Shown: positions 9,917 to 18,284, counted from the stretch's first letter. The stretch is DNA of 52,687 nt from Bradyrhizobium sp. Leo170 (GCF_004296405.1 NZ_PSRR01000016.1:1-52687); one strand, 5' to 3'. The notes: generated by a model from the sequence alone, not told the origin. Program-made: numbers and translations.

Positions 9917-10012
9917 ATGGAAACCAGGATCGATGAGATCGGTGCAGGCATATATCGCCTCTCTGTCTTTGCGCCCGATGCCGCTCCGCCCACCGGATTT
10001 ACATTCAATCAT
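9917..10012 (+). pseudogene. 5' fragment of a metallo-beta-lactamase-fold hydrolase gene
   Basis: An ATG with GGGAGAG upstream opens a frame whose first 32 residues (IDEIGAGIYRLSVFAPD, PPTGFTFNH) match the conserved N-terminus of MBL-fold oxygen-binding or hydrolase proteins, which are normally 250 residues or longer. After residue 32 the similarity stops abruptly and the frame runs into sequence opposite the channel gene. None of the metal-binding HxHxDH motif is present. I read this as the surviving start of a deleted gene. The family assignment rests on a short stretch and memory. Confidence 0.5.
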
Positions 10013-10072
10013 CTTGGCGATCCACCTTTCGTTCGCCAGGCACGTCAAGATAGCAACGATTCTGACAAATAC

Positions 10073-10534
10073 TCAGTGCCTAAGATCCTCAAACCTAGCC
10101 AGAACCAAGCGTTGTATAACAGCAAAGACCATTGCGGCCGAAACACCGAACATGAGCGCTCCGTTCGTTGCCTCCAGCGGTCCCAGCAACCGCCACGACG
10201 GGGTCAGAAGCACATCCCCGTAGCCCAGAGTCGAGTAGTTGACCGCCGAGCAGTAGTAGGCGATTCCGAATTCTTTAAATTCTCCACAGAGGACGAGCAA
10301 CGCTGCCCATAAAGCGATCTCAATCAGGTGCGCTACGAACGCGAAAGATATAGCCAGCGCCAGGATTGAAAGATCGATCAAGGCGCCGCTGCCTGCGCGC
10401 CCGCGTTTCCTCTCATAGCGAAAGAGGTTTACCGTCGCGACCATCGCGAGCGCATGGACGAAGATCGTACATACGACTGCGCCTACGCCAACCATCAACG
10501 GAAAGAGAATCGCGAATTGATGATTTTGCGTCAT
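10073..10534 (-). CDS. Small ion-channel (two-helix K+ channel-like) protein
   Basis: 153 residues with four hydrophobic segments. The C-terminal half carries a pore loop with a K+ selectivity-filter-like sequence, YSTLGYGD, between helices, as in the Ion_trans_2 family. There is no cytoplasmic RCK or cyclic-nucleotide domain, so this is a minimal channel whose gating cannot be predicted. The start at 10534 has only a weak ribosome-binding site. It lies alone between two gene-poor stretches. Confidence 0.75.
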   Translation of the reverse strand: MTQNHQFAILFPLMVGVGAVVCTIFVHALAMVATVNLFRYERKRGRAGSGALIDLSILALAISFAFVAHLIEIALWAALLVLCGEFKEFGIAYYCSAVNYSTLGYGDVLLTPSWRLLGPLEATNGALMFGVSAAMVFAVIQRLVLARFEDLRH

Positions 10535-10981
10535 CTTTTACACCGCCACATCCCGGCCAATGTTCTGGGTTGGGACGAATAACGTTCGGACCGCCATCAC
10601 CCGGGCCGCCCTATGGACGGTTCAAACGGTGGTACACCATACGCCAACCGGTTTGTGCTGACGTCAAATTGTGATCGGCAGGAAGGAACTCTAGCTCGCT
10701 CCGAAACGGCTGCTGAGCCGCCCGCCAGCATGCGACCCATCTCGGCCCTTCAGGACTACTTGTCTCCTCCCGAAAGCGGACGATCAGGATGGCGCGGAAG
10801 CAGGGCGACGGTCTCGGCGGCCGACTCTCGCAGGTGGCGGCGATTGTGCGGCGGTGATGCTCACGAGAGACCAGCGGCCAGACTTCGCGTGCGCGCAGGG
10901 CAGGTGGCAATGAGGCCAACGCGGAAACATAACGACCCGGCGCGGCCCCCCACACGACGATGTTGACACATCAAGCGTGTG
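10535..10981. other. Intergenic, no gene seen
   Basis: 447 bases upstream of the channel gene and downstream of the SnoaL-like gene. The frames present are arginine- and proline-rich and not protein-like. No repeat or strong hairpin was recognised. Confidence 0.5.
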
Positions 10982-11347
10982 TCAACCGCGCTGTGCCGGG
11001 TCATAGAAGAATGTTTCTGTGGCAATCTTCTCACCTCGCCAGGTTTGCCATGCGACCTCTTCCTGTTGCAGTTTGCCTCCATCCTTGAAGACGAAGGTGA
11101 AGCGCCAGCGAATCGCAACCTGGTCGCCTTCAATCATCGGACCGCCAAGTAGTTCGGTTCTAACCGATTGGCTGCGCTCCATCATCGCGGCCTCACGCTT
11201 CATCAGCGCCTCCCGGCCCCCTTGGAGGGGCGGCGCTTGGTTTTCCTGCGTCCACGCGTCATCGTGATACCAGTCGCGGATTGCGCCGACGTGGTCGCCG
11301 GAAATCACATGGGCAATGAAGGCTTCGACGGTGGTTCTGGCAGGCAT
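10982..11347 (-). CDS. SnoaL-like / NTF2-fold protein
   Basis: 121 residues with the SnoaL-like layout: an N-terminal helix pair (TTVEAFIAHVISGDHVGAIR), the WYHDDAWTQEN segment typical of the first strand region, and C-terminal strands (IRWRFTFVFKDGG, VAWQTWRGEKIATETFFYD). Members include small isomerases, hydrolases and limonene-epoxide-hydrolase-like proteins, and many are of unknown function. I chose the ATG at 11345-11347 because GGGAG lies 8 bases upstream. A start five codons earlier has no such site. The gene stands alone. Confidence 0.8.
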   Translation of the reverse strand: MPARTTVEAFIAHVISGDHVGAIRDWYHDDAWTQENQAPPLQGGREALMKREAAMMERSQSVRTELLGGPMIEGDQVAIRWRFTFVFKDGGKLQQEEVAWQTWRGEKIATETFFYDPAQRG

Positions 11348-11564
11348 GATCGCTACTCCCAATTAAGAATTGATTCCTTGGGCTTTTTGAACTGGCGATT
11401 TGCAGACGCACTATGCCGTCGTCGGCGGATGCGCCATGTCTCATATCGTCTTGGTAAAGCGCGCAGCAAGGGGTCGCCGCCTCGAAGTAGACGGCTGAAC
11501 GCGAGGCCCACGCTCAAGTGGAACAATGTTCTAGCTCGCTGCGAAACAGCATCGAAACAATTGT

Positions 11565-11837
11565 CTATTTGGTACGTATCGGGCCGCCACAAAATACGAG
11601 CTTGTGATCAACCTCAAAACTGAAGGTGCTTGGCCTCGACGCGCCCACGCGTCTCTCCCCCTCGTCGACGAGGTAATGGAATAAGCGGCCACTCTGCTGC
11701 ATCGCATGAGTCCGGAATTGGCCCTTCTCAGACTCGTGGGTCCGACCGAATGTCCGCTTTGCACAAGAAGCAGCCCTTTCGACGAGGTCACATTTTGCCC
11801 CACAGCGGTCATTCACGTTGGGCGAAGAACGCGACAC
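11565..11837 (-). repeat. Remnant of a dispersed noncoding element
   Basis: Minus-strand frames here read like degraded copies of the same text in two frames (for example YSITSST and LRLITSSYFVA in one, FHYLVDEGERR and FEVDHKLVF in another). I remember this pattern as very common between genes of Bradyrhizobium and Rhodopseudomonas, where it produces many spurious hypothetical proteins. The piece starting at 11812 resembles the word at 6150-6180. Nothing indicates a translated product. The family assignment is from memory. Confidence 0.45.
11718..11760 (+). repeat. Short direct repeat, copy A
   Basis: Contains GCCCTTCTCAGACTCGTGGG and TCCGACCGAATGTCCGC. It matches the segment at 12353-12395 at about 35 of 41 positions in the same orientation. 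The two copies flank the deleted hydrolase gene at 11893-12331. Confidence 0.65.
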
Positions 11838-11892
11838 AGTTCTGTCATCTTTGATCTAATGGTTCCATTTTGCCGAATTTGGGGCTGCTTTT

Positions 11893-12331
11893 ATGCTCAG
11901 AATGTATTGGGCTTCCGTCGCCGTACTTTGTTGTTTGGCCTCGTCTGCGCGGGCGGCGGGCATCCAACTTCTCGATACCGATCCCAGTCTAGCAGGCGCC
12001 GTTTGGTATCCATGCGCAGCAGGGCCGCAACGTGTGCCGCTCGGCAAACTTGCGATGAATTTTATCGAATCCCTGCAGGGCGTGAAGGACTGTCCTGTCA
12101 CCGGCACCAAGCTGCCACTGATCATTGTCGCTCACGGCCGAGGCGGTTGGTTCGGCGGTCACGATGACGTTGGACAGGCACTCGCCGACGCAGGATTTGT
12201 CGTAGCTGCCATCAATTATCCCGGCGACAACGGTGCCAACCGATCGCAGAGCGAAAGCCTATCGTGACTTCAACGCGAGCATCATCAGATTCTTCCGCGA
12301 GCATCTCGTTGGCGACGGCAGCACTCGCTGA
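11893..12331 (+). pseudogene. Alpha/beta hydrolase gene with internal deletion
   Basis: The frame from 11893 gives a signal peptide (residues 1-21, ending ARAAG) and the front of a dienelactone-hydrolase-like enzyme, including LPLIIVAHGRGGWFGGHDD and the DAGFVVAAINYPGD strand. It then stops at 12267. From 12254, in another frame, comes a typical C-terminal end of such enzymes (KAYRDFNASIIRFFREHL) up to a stop at 12329-12331. About 150-200 residues holding the nucleophile elbow and the catalytic Asp and His are missing. The simplest reading is one deletion that joined both ends out of frame. The product cannot be active. Confidence 0.7.
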
Positions 12332-12352
12332 TCCGGACGAAAGGGACTGCTA

Positions 12353-12395
12353 CTGGCTCTTCTCAGACTTGTGCGTCCGGCCGAATGTCCGGTTA
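12353..12395 (+). repeat. Short direct repeat, copy B
   Basis: Contains GGCTCTTCTCAGACTTGTGC and GTCCGGCCGAATGTCCGG, matching 11718-11760 at roughly 85 percent. It lies just after the C-terminal remnant of the deleted hydrolase gene. Confidence 0.65.
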
Positions 12396-12754
12396 CTACC
12401 AAGCCCGGCCCCACTGACGGTCCGACGGGACTCGGAATTCGACAACGTCGGACGATGGGGGAGTCGGAGTTTACCTAAACCAGACTCCAGATCCGTTTAA
12501 TCAACGAACTTGAAAGTATTGACGTTCTCATCCGACCAGACCCGTAATTCGCTTTAGAGCACAGCACAAGCAGCGCGCGAGAGCAGCGTCAACAGCATGT
12601 TCGTCCGTCGGTGGTAACGAGTCGCGACACTGGAGGTCCGGCGGATCAGTCATCGCCACATCCGCGAGACGCTGACCAGGACGATCAGAGAAAGCAGCAA
12701 TGATCGATAGCGACCGATAGTCGTCCCCCGCGGACCCAGGACGCCCTCGATCGA

Positions 12755-12791
12755 GCCTGAGCGGCAGGTCAGCAACCCGCGCCGCTCAGGC
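12755..12791 (-). terminator. Hairpin downstream of the 12809-13240 gene
   Basis: A perfect 11-bp inverted repeat, GCCTGAGCGGC and GCCGCTCAGGC, with a 15-base loop, 17 bases beyond the stop of the minus-strand gene. There is no T-run after the stem, so it may be a weak or factor-assisted terminator or an RNA-stabilising hairpin. Confidence 0.5.
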
Positions 12792-12808
12792 GCCTTCTGC
12801 TTAAACGT

Positions 12809-13240
12809 CTAATGCCGTCCCAAAGGGGCCGAGTAGACAAGCGGCGGCGGGCGGTACGGCCGGGCCGAAATGCCGAAATTCTGCCCGTACTGCTGCTGAA
12901 CCGCCGGTATGTTGATAACGCCGACACGGATGTCCGGCGATCGCGCGTCGATCGGCGCCTGATTCGTGACCGGAGGATTGACCTTGTTGACCTCGCCCAT
13001 CAAGCGTTTGTTGAGATCGTCATAGCCGCCTTTGGCATTGCCGGCGTTGCCGGCATTGCCGCGGACGACGCTGTTGTTTCCTGATCCCTGCTGCGGCCCG
13101 AGGTCGAGAGCCGGCGGCAAATTATTCCGCTGCGGATCGACGCTTACGGGCGGAAGGGACATCGGCGGCTCGTCGGTCTGAGCCACGGCGACTCCCGCCA
13201 CGGCAACGGCCGTCAAATTGATAAGCAATAATAGGCGCAT
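12809..13240 (-). CDS. Small secreted protein of unknown function
   Basis: About 143 residues from the ATG at 13238-13240; a GTG 9 bases upstream is an alternative. An AGG-containing site lies before it. Residues 1-20 form a signal peptide (LLLLINLTAVAVAGVAVAQ). The mature part is rich in Pro, Asn and Gly, with a short Gly-Asn-Ala repeat (NAGNAGNAKGG), and ends in a Pro/Tyr-rich tail. No domain is recognised. The composition suggests a disordered periplasmic or surface protein. It is probably real given the signal peptide, start site and downstream hairpin. Confidence 0.65.
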   Translation of the reverse strand: MRLLLLINLTAVAVAGVAVAQTDEPPMSLPPVSVDPQRNNLPPALDLGPQQGSGNNSVVRGNAGNAGNAKGGYDDLNKRLMGEVNKVNPPVTNQAPIDARSPDIRVGVINIPAVQQQYGQNFGISARPYRPPPLVYSAPLGRH

Positions 13241-13337
13241 CCCAATCACCTGCTCGACAGTTACGATAGCGGCACCCCATCAATATAGTGCACAGATTGC
13301 AAAAGCGTATGTCTTGCGCAGGGATGCGATTCAAATT

Positions 13338-14648
13338 CTACGCGCTTCGGCCGCTCCCAGTAAACCGTTTGTCGAAACGATACCCAATCAACATCTTCGG
13401 CAAGATCAACCCCAGGGTGATCGCAAGCGTGATCAGGAAGGCATTGATTCCATCTGCAAGCGTTGCCTGCAGCAAACTCGGGGAAACGTCACCCCCGCTC
13501 GCGACGAGTTCGAGGAGCCCATCCGCCATCCGGAACAGGAACGCGCCCGGGATCAGCGAAACCACCGATGCAAAGGCAAGCCCCGCATAGGGCAACCTGA
13601 GACGTTCTGCCACAGGCGTGGTGATCGCTCCGACAATGAGGCAGGCGATAAAGGCGCCGCCCGCCAGGCCAACGCCGGCCTTGGCCAAGAGCGCCCAATG
13701 CACGCCATGGGCGAACATCCCGATCAGGATCGGGACCGACAGCATCCGCCATGGCATGGAGAAAAAGGTACCATAGGCGGCCACCGCCGCACCCGCAGCG
13801 ATCACGTCATAGATCAAAGGGACCGGCGGCGACGGCGCCGATGCCGGCAGGTTGGTCCCGCCGAACGACAATCCGGCGAGCAGGCCGATGCAGATCGCGA
13901 AGATGATCAGGCTCGCATAGACCACCCGGCAGATCCCGAGCGCCAGGCGTCCACGCGCAAGGTCGATCGTGCCGTTGAGGACGTGCGGGCCCGGCACCAG
14001 CACCATGCAGGGACAGACCGCGACCAGCCGCTGCAGGCTGGAGGAGAACTGGAGATCGACGACCAGCGCGCCGATCGCGCCGGCGAGCAGCGCAGCGGCG
14101 AGCGGCTGGGCGAACGGGTTATGGCTCCATCCAGCAATCCAGCGGCGCAGGCAGGCGCCGAGGCCGGCGCTGACAGCGATGACGATCAGGCTGGCCAGGT
14201 GGGCGGCGCCGAAGATGATGCCGAGCGCAGCGGCGCCGATGGCGGCGAAGGATGCGAAGCGAATGAGCGAGACGGGCGGGTGGGCCTGCACCTGCGCTAG
14301 CGCGGACCGCAGCGGTTCTGGCGCGGAGGGGTGATCGCAGAAATCGTCAATCAACGCGGTTGCGGCAGCGACCTTTCCCATCTCGATGCCGACCGGCCTC
14401 GCTTCGACGGTCGTGCTCGCCGCTCCGCCGCCATTCTCGATCGCGACGGTCACTTCGTCCCAGCGCAGAAGGACCCGCGCAGAAAAGCCGAGCGCTGTCG
14501 CCAGCCGCTCGACACATTCGGTCGTGCGCTCGGTCGTCTGGCCGTTCGCGAACAGCAATGTCGCAACCGTCACCAGCAGATCGAGCGCGCGCGCCGGATC
14601 GAGGTCCGGGCTTCGAGCGGCGGCAGCCATGTCAGCCGGCTGGCTCAT
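13338..14648 (-). CDS. ThrE-like threonine/serine exporter family protein
   Basis: About 436 residues from the ATG at 14648. The N-terminal soluble domain has the family signature LLFANGQTTERTTECVERLA near residue 30, then GGGAAST and a block of about ten transmembrane helices forming the DUF1212 and DUF3815 halves of ThrE. In Corynebacterium, ThrE exports threonine and serine; the substrate here is not proven. The frame stays open upstream to 14786, inside a dispersed repeat, but that part is Arg/Ser-rich and unlike a conserved N-terminus, so I prefer the internal start. Its ribosome-binding site is weak, which leaves the exact start uncertain. Confidence 0.75.
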   Translation of the reverse strand: MSQPADMAAAARSPDLDPARALDLLVTVATLLFANGQTTERTTECVERLATALGFSARVLLRWDEVTVAIENGGGAASTTVEARPVGIEMGKVAAATALIDDFCDHPSAPEPLRSALAQVQAHPPVSLIRFASFAAIGAAALGIIFGAAHLASLIVIAVSAGLGACLRRWIAGWSHNPFAQPLAAALLAGAIGALVVDLQFSSSLQRLVAVCPCMVLVPGPHVLNGTIDLARGRLALGICRVVYASLIIFAICIGLLAGLSFGGTNLPASAPSPPVPLIYDVIAAGAAVAAYGTFFSMPWRMLSVPILIGMFAHGVHWALLAKAGVGLAGGAFIACLIVGAITTPVAERLRLPYAGLAFASVVSLIPGAFLFRMADGLLELVASGGDVSPSLLQATLADGINAFLITLAITLGLILPKMLIGYRFDKRFTGSGRSA

Positions 14649-14787
14649 TGCATCAACGAAATCCGGATCTTCGATCGAACGCGCATCTGAAGAGCGATAC
14701 CGCCCGCCTCGCACCTGATCTTTCCGATTTCCATAGCCGTTTTCCGAATGGCCCGATGATGACCGCGAGGCCGCTCGGCGAAGCATA

Positions 14788-14908
14788 GATCATGATCCGA
14801 TTAGACAGAATCGGATCATGATCTCAGCTCTCTGTTTGAGCATGATCTCCGCGCAAACGCTTCGCGTTTGTCGCGAAAACCGGTTCCACTTTTCCGGATC
14901 ATGCTCTA
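14788..14908 (+). repeat. Dispersed palindromic repeat, long copy 1
   Basis: It begins with a perfect 15-bp inverted repeat (GATCATGATCCGATT, 6-base loop, then its complement, 14788-14823). A second palindromic block runs from TTTGAGCATGATC to GGATCATGCTCTA, enclosing GCAAACGCTTCGCGTTTG, itself a near-palindrome. It is nearly identical to 43715-43840. Its plus strand yields a spurious peptide starting MISALCLSMISAQTLRV. Confidence 0.88.
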
Positions 14909-15060
14909 GCGCCGCTCAAATGATCCGCCACGATTGTGGCATTTCGGCAAAAGGCGTGCGTCGCGGAAATATTTCCCCGCATCCTCGGCATAGCTTGGCA
15001 CGCTCGCCGCGAAGCGAGTGCATTTCGCACCTCATCGTTCATCACGTCAGGGAGAAATTC

Positions 15061-15429
15061 ATATCCGACAGCCATCTAAGGCAGCCTATCCGCGGCGCCA
15101 AAGGCGCAACCGATCCGGGTCCCCGCAACGCCCTGCTCGACAACCAGAACCCCGATATCCTCACGCCGCCGGAAACCGACAACGGCTCGCTCCCGAATCT
15201 CAAATTCTCCTTCGGCATGGCCCACAATCGCCTCGAGGACGGCGGCTGGGCACGCGAGGTGACAGTGCGCGAACTGCCGGTCGCCAAATCGATGGCCGGC
15301 GTCAACATGCGCCTCGATTCGGGCGTGGTGCGCGAACTGCATTGGCACAAGGAAGCGGAGTGGGCCTACATTCTGCAGGGCAATGTCCGGCTGACCGTCG
15401 TCGACGAGGACCGCAATGTCGCGGTCTGA
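15061..15429 (+). pseudogene. Truncated oxalate decarboxylase (bicupin) gene
   Basis: The frame reads like the first third of an oxalate decarboxylase: PIRGAKGA, then PNLKFSFGMAHNRLEDGGWA, VRELPVAKSMAGVNMRL and the first Mn-binding cupin motif RELHWHKEAEWAYIL (HxHxxxxE). It stops at 15427-15429 within the first cupin domain, where intact enzymes of about 380-400 residues continue with a second cupin. No plausible ATG with a ribosome-binding site is seen at the front; upstream in-frame sequence comes from the repeat at 14788-14908. I therefore treat it as a broken gene missing its 3' two thirds and perhaps its proper start. Confidence 0.7.
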
Positions 15430-15501
15430 TCCGCGATCAGCTTGCACCTGCAACCAGGCGCAACATTGGCCGGCTGGCGCGCGCCCGCCGACGCCCGCCG
15501 A

Positions 15502-15939
15502 TCACGCCTGAGCGAGAGCCTTCTCGCGGCTTGCAATCAGCGCCCGCAACGGCTCTGCTACGGCGACCGAGCCATGGGTCCGCTGGTCCGTGCATACCCA
15601 CACGATTTCGCCGGCGGAGCGGAGATCGTCGCTGCCCTTGGCGAAAATTGCGAGCGCAAGCGTGATCGAGGATCGGCCGATCCTGGCGACCCGCACGCAC
15701 ACATCGACCTCCTCGTCGAACCGGATCGGCGCCTTGTATTCGACGACCGACCTCACAAGGTGGAAATCGACGCCGGTCCTTGCGACCTCGCCGAGATAGT
15801 CATAGCCGAGTGCGCGAAAATACTCGGTGATCGCCGTGTCGAAATAAGTCAGGTAGTGCGCGTTGAACACCACAGCCTGCGCATCGACCTCGGAATAGCG
15901 CACCCGAAACGGATGATGGAACCAGAAATCCTGGCGCAT
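15502..15939 (-). CDS. Hotdog-fold acyl-CoA thioesterase (4HBT/YbgC-like)
   Basis: 145 residues with the 4-hydroxybenzoyl-CoA thioesterase-type signature RYSEVDAQAVVFNAHYLTYFD, whose aspartate is the usual catalytic residue, followed by the long central helix and strands VEYKAPIRFDEEVDV and ITLALAIFAKG. It should hydrolyse a short or aromatic acyl-CoA in the cytoplasm. The ATG at 15937-15939 follows an excellent AAGGAGG. A longer frame up to 16065 adds unrelated sequence and is not preferred. It follows the dead oxalate decarboxylase in opposite orientation, with no operon partner. Confidence 0.85.
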   Translation of the reverse strand: MRQDFWFHHPFRVRYSEVDAQAVVFNAHYLTYFDTAITEYFRALGYDYLGEVARTGVDFHLVRSVVEYKAPIRFDEEVDVCVRVARIGRSSITLALAIFAKGSDDLRSAGEIVWVCTDQRTHGSVAVAEPLRALIASREKALAQA

Positions 15940-16151
15940 GCTTCCTCCTTCCACGAAGTATCGTCCATCCTCTGATATCACGATCGCGACGGATGTGAGC
16001 TGCCCGTGGACAATCTGCCCGTGATGGCTCTGGCGTGGCCGTCCCTTGAGTCCTGGAAGCAGCATGCACTCGCACCCCGCGGCAGAGACATGGCGTCTCC
16101 GCGCCGCGGGACGGTGCGGGCATGATCATTGACTGTTCGGTCGCTATATGC

Positions 16152-16162
16152 TACACGCTGTA
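16152..16162 (+). promoter_or_regulatory. Candidate BlaI-type operator
   Basis: The dyad TACACGCTGTA has the TACA...TGTA half-sites typical of BlaI, MecI and CopY repressors. It ends 8 bases before the start codon of the BlaI-family gene, as expected for autoregulation. A TTGACT at 16129-16134 lies upstream, but I cannot place a matching -10 box with confidence. Confidence 0.5.
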
Positions 16163-16170
16163 ACGTTATC

Positions 16171-16566
16171 ATGGGTCGCAATACGATGGAAGATGATCTG
16201 CCGGAGCTCGGCGAGCTCGAACGAGAGGTGATGCAGCTCGTCTGGGCTCATGCGCCTATCACCGCGGAAGCGGTGCGCGAGCGGCTGGATAGGCCGTTAA
16301 AGGAATCCACCGTCCGCACGGTGCTGCGCAGGCTGGAGGAGAAGGGCTTCATCACGCACGACGTCGAGGGGCGAACATTTCTGTTTCGTCCCGTTCAGGA
16401 TCGCCGGAAGGTGGCGGCGAAGGCGGTCCGGCGCATCGCCGACTGGTTCTGCAACGGCTCGATCGAAGATGTGCTCGTTGGCATCGTCGACGCCAAGATG
16501 CTGAACAAGAAACAACTCGAGCAGCTATCGAAGAAGATTGGACAGGCAAAGAACGAGAGGAAGTAA
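16171..16566 (+). CDS. BlaI/MecI-family transcriptional repressor
   Basis: About 131 residues. The N-terminal winged helix (LGELEREVMQLVWAHAPITA, then KESTVRTVLRRLEEKGFITH) is the BlaI DNA-binding domain, and the C-terminal half (IEDVLVGIVDAKMLNKKQLE) fits the dimerisation helix bundle. In the family, repressors of this type are cleaved after a partner M56 peptidase senses a signal. Here the partner gene begins in the last base of the stop codon. A start at 16186 (MEDDLPEL) is also possible. A TACA/TGTA dyad directly upstream suggests self-repression. Confidence 0.87.
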   Translation: MGRNTMEDDLPELGELEREVMQLVWAHAPITAEAVRERLDRPLKESTVRTVLRRLEEKGFITHDVEGRTFLFRPVQDRRKVAAKAVRRIADWFCNGSIEDVLVGIVDAKMLNKKQLEQLSKKIGQAKNERK

Positions 16567-18194
16567 TGTTGGCAATCCTTGAAGCCGCGATCCGCTCGTC
16601 CGTCCTGATCGTGGCGATCTGGATCGGATTGAAGGCGCTGCGCATCTTTAATCCGCATATCCTGATGTCGACATGGCGGCTGGTGCTGATCGCCTCTCTT
16701 GCATCCCCTCTTATGGTCGGCCGGCCGATGTTCACTGTCGGGACTGACGTCCCACCAGCTCTCCTCATCCTGACGGGAGATATGTCGATCTCCTCCCTCG
16801 CTTCCGATCTTGCTCCCGCTTCCGTCGGGCCGCATGGCACGATATCGCAGCACTTCGATTGGCGTTTGCTTGCCACCTCGATCTATCTCTTGGTTGCCGG
16901 CTGGCTCCTGCTGCGACTGGCGGTTGGCACCGCGCTCGGTTGGCGGCTGCAAATATCGGCCGATCCGGTTTACGAGGATTGGACTGCAGGCAAGGACGTG
17001 CGCTCGAGCCCTGCGATCAAGGCACCCGGGACATTCGGCTCGACCATCCTCCTGCCCAAGCACTACGGCACCTGGGATGTCCTGGACCGGCGCGCAATCA
17101 TGGTCCACGAGGAATCGCATGTGCGTCGAGGCGATTTCTATTTTGTGCTGCTGGCGACAATCAACAGAGCTGTGTTTTGGTTCAATCCGCTAGCGTGGTG
17201 GCTCAACAGCCGGATCATCTACCTGGCGGAGGTCAGAAGCGACGCTGCGGCGATCGAGGACATCGAAGATCGCATACGCTATGCTGAGCTTCTCGTCCGG
17301 CTGGGACGTGGACCAAGCGGTTCGACCAACCTGGCGATGGCGAGAGCGGAGACCGTCGCGCGGCGGGTTGAACAGCTCCTGGCGGAAACGCGGTTGCCGA
17401 GAAAGATCGACTGGAAGGCGCGCGCGGCGATCATCGCCTGTGTCCTGCCGCTGGTGGCAGTCTCGTCCGGCGTAGTGGCCCAGGCCCCGTCCCCTCCAAC
17501 CGCGGATAATAGTGCGATGACGCCCGATCCCGACACGATCGCCAAGCGCAAGGCCGAGCAGGAACAGCCGCGCACCGAGGTTCCGATCGATGCAAAGTTG
17601 CTCAACAACTACGTAGGCTATTATCAGCTAGCGAGGCTGATCTTCACGGTCACGCGGCAAGGCGATCAACTCTTCACGCAAATCACTGGCCAGCAGCCGG
17701 TGCAAGTCTATCCCGAAAGCGCCAGCAAATTCTTCGCCAAGGTCGTGCATGCCCAGATTTCCTTTGTGACCGACCCGCAGGGACAGGTAACTGCGCTCGT
17801 GCTGCATCAGAACGGTCACGAGCAAGTGGCAAAACGGATCGACAAGGCTGAAGCCGATAAAATGGTGGAGCAGCTCACGAAGCGAATAAAGGACGGCACT
17901 GCCCAACCGGGCAGCGAGGCGGCGCTGCGTCGCACGATCGAAGCCATTCGGGCCGCGCAGCCGAACTACGACGCAATGACGCCGGAATTGGCAGCCGCGA
18001 CCCGTCAGCAACTGACTGGGCTCCAGCGCGGCCTGGAACAATTGGGACAATTGCAATCGATCTCCTTCAGGGGAGTGGGTAACAGCGGCTGGGATGTGTA
18101 CGAGGCCAAATATGCCAATGGCCTATCGATCTGGAGGATTACGCTGGCGCCGAACGGAAAGATCGCAGGACTCTTGGTCCAGGGCGGACCGTAG
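16566..18194 (+). CDS. M56-family (BlaR1/MecR1-type) membrane peptidase
   Basis: 542 residues. Several N-terminal membrane helices flank a zinc-peptidase domain with the HExxH-type motif HEESH near residue 181 and a downstream acidic helix (EVRSDAAAIEDIEDR). A further helix is near residue 300. The rest (about 345-542) is an extracytoplasmic domain resembling the DUF3471-like modules found next to beta-lactamase-fold proteins (YVGYYQLARLIFTVTRQGDQ). It lacks the penicillin-binding sensor domain of BlaR1, so the signal is probably not a beta-lactam. It is translationally coupled to the BlaI-type gene (TAATG). Its likely job is to sense an envelope signal and inactivate that repressor. Confidence 0.83.
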   Translation: MLAILEAAIRSSVLIVAIWIGLKALRIFNPHILMSTWRLVLIASLASPLMVGRPMFTVGTDVPPALLILTGDMSISSLASDLAPASVGPHGTISQHFDWRLLATSIYLLVAGWLLLRLAVGTALGWRLQISADPVYEDWTAGKDVRSSPAIKAPGTFGSTILLPKHYGTWDVLDRRAIMVHEESHVRRGDFYFVLLATINRAVFWFNPLAWWLNSRIIYLAEVRSDAAAIEDIEDRIRYAELLVRLGRGPSGSTNLAMARAETVARRVEQLLAETRLPRKIDWKARAAIIACVLPLVAVSSGVVAQAPSPPTADNSAMTPDPDTIAKRKAEQEQPRTEVPIDAKLLNNYVGYYQLARLIFTVTRQGDQLFTQITGQQPVQVYPESASKFFAKVVHAQISFVTDPQGQVTALVLHQNGHEQVAKRIDKAEADKMVEQLTKRIKDGTAQPGSEAALRRTIEAIRAAQPNYDAMTPELAAATRQQLTGLQRGLEQLGQLQSISFRGVGNSGWDVYEAKYANGLSIWRITLAPNGKIAGLLVQGGP

Positions 18195-18284
18195 CGACGT
18201 AGTCCACCACACAAATGGCGTCGGCGGGCTAGCCTTCGCTAATCCGCCAACGACCTTCTCATTATTCCGGAATGCGCGAACGGC

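Larger units (their letters stand above)
12332..12808. other. Intergenic, repeat and hairpin only
   Basis: No coding frame is convincing. The stretch holds the second copy of a short direct repeat (12353-12395) and a strong hairpin (12755-12791) next to the end of the minus-strand gene that follows. Confidence 0.5.

Noticed and set aside
10611..10955. Possible genes in the 10.5-10.98 kb gap
   Set aside because: Overlapping frames on both strands are Arg/Pro-rich without start signals or family resemblance.
13218..14300. 360-codon plus-strand frame opposite the ThrE-like gene
   Set aside because: Extremely Arg/Asp/Gln-rich with no hydrophobic core; opposite a multi-helix membrane protein.
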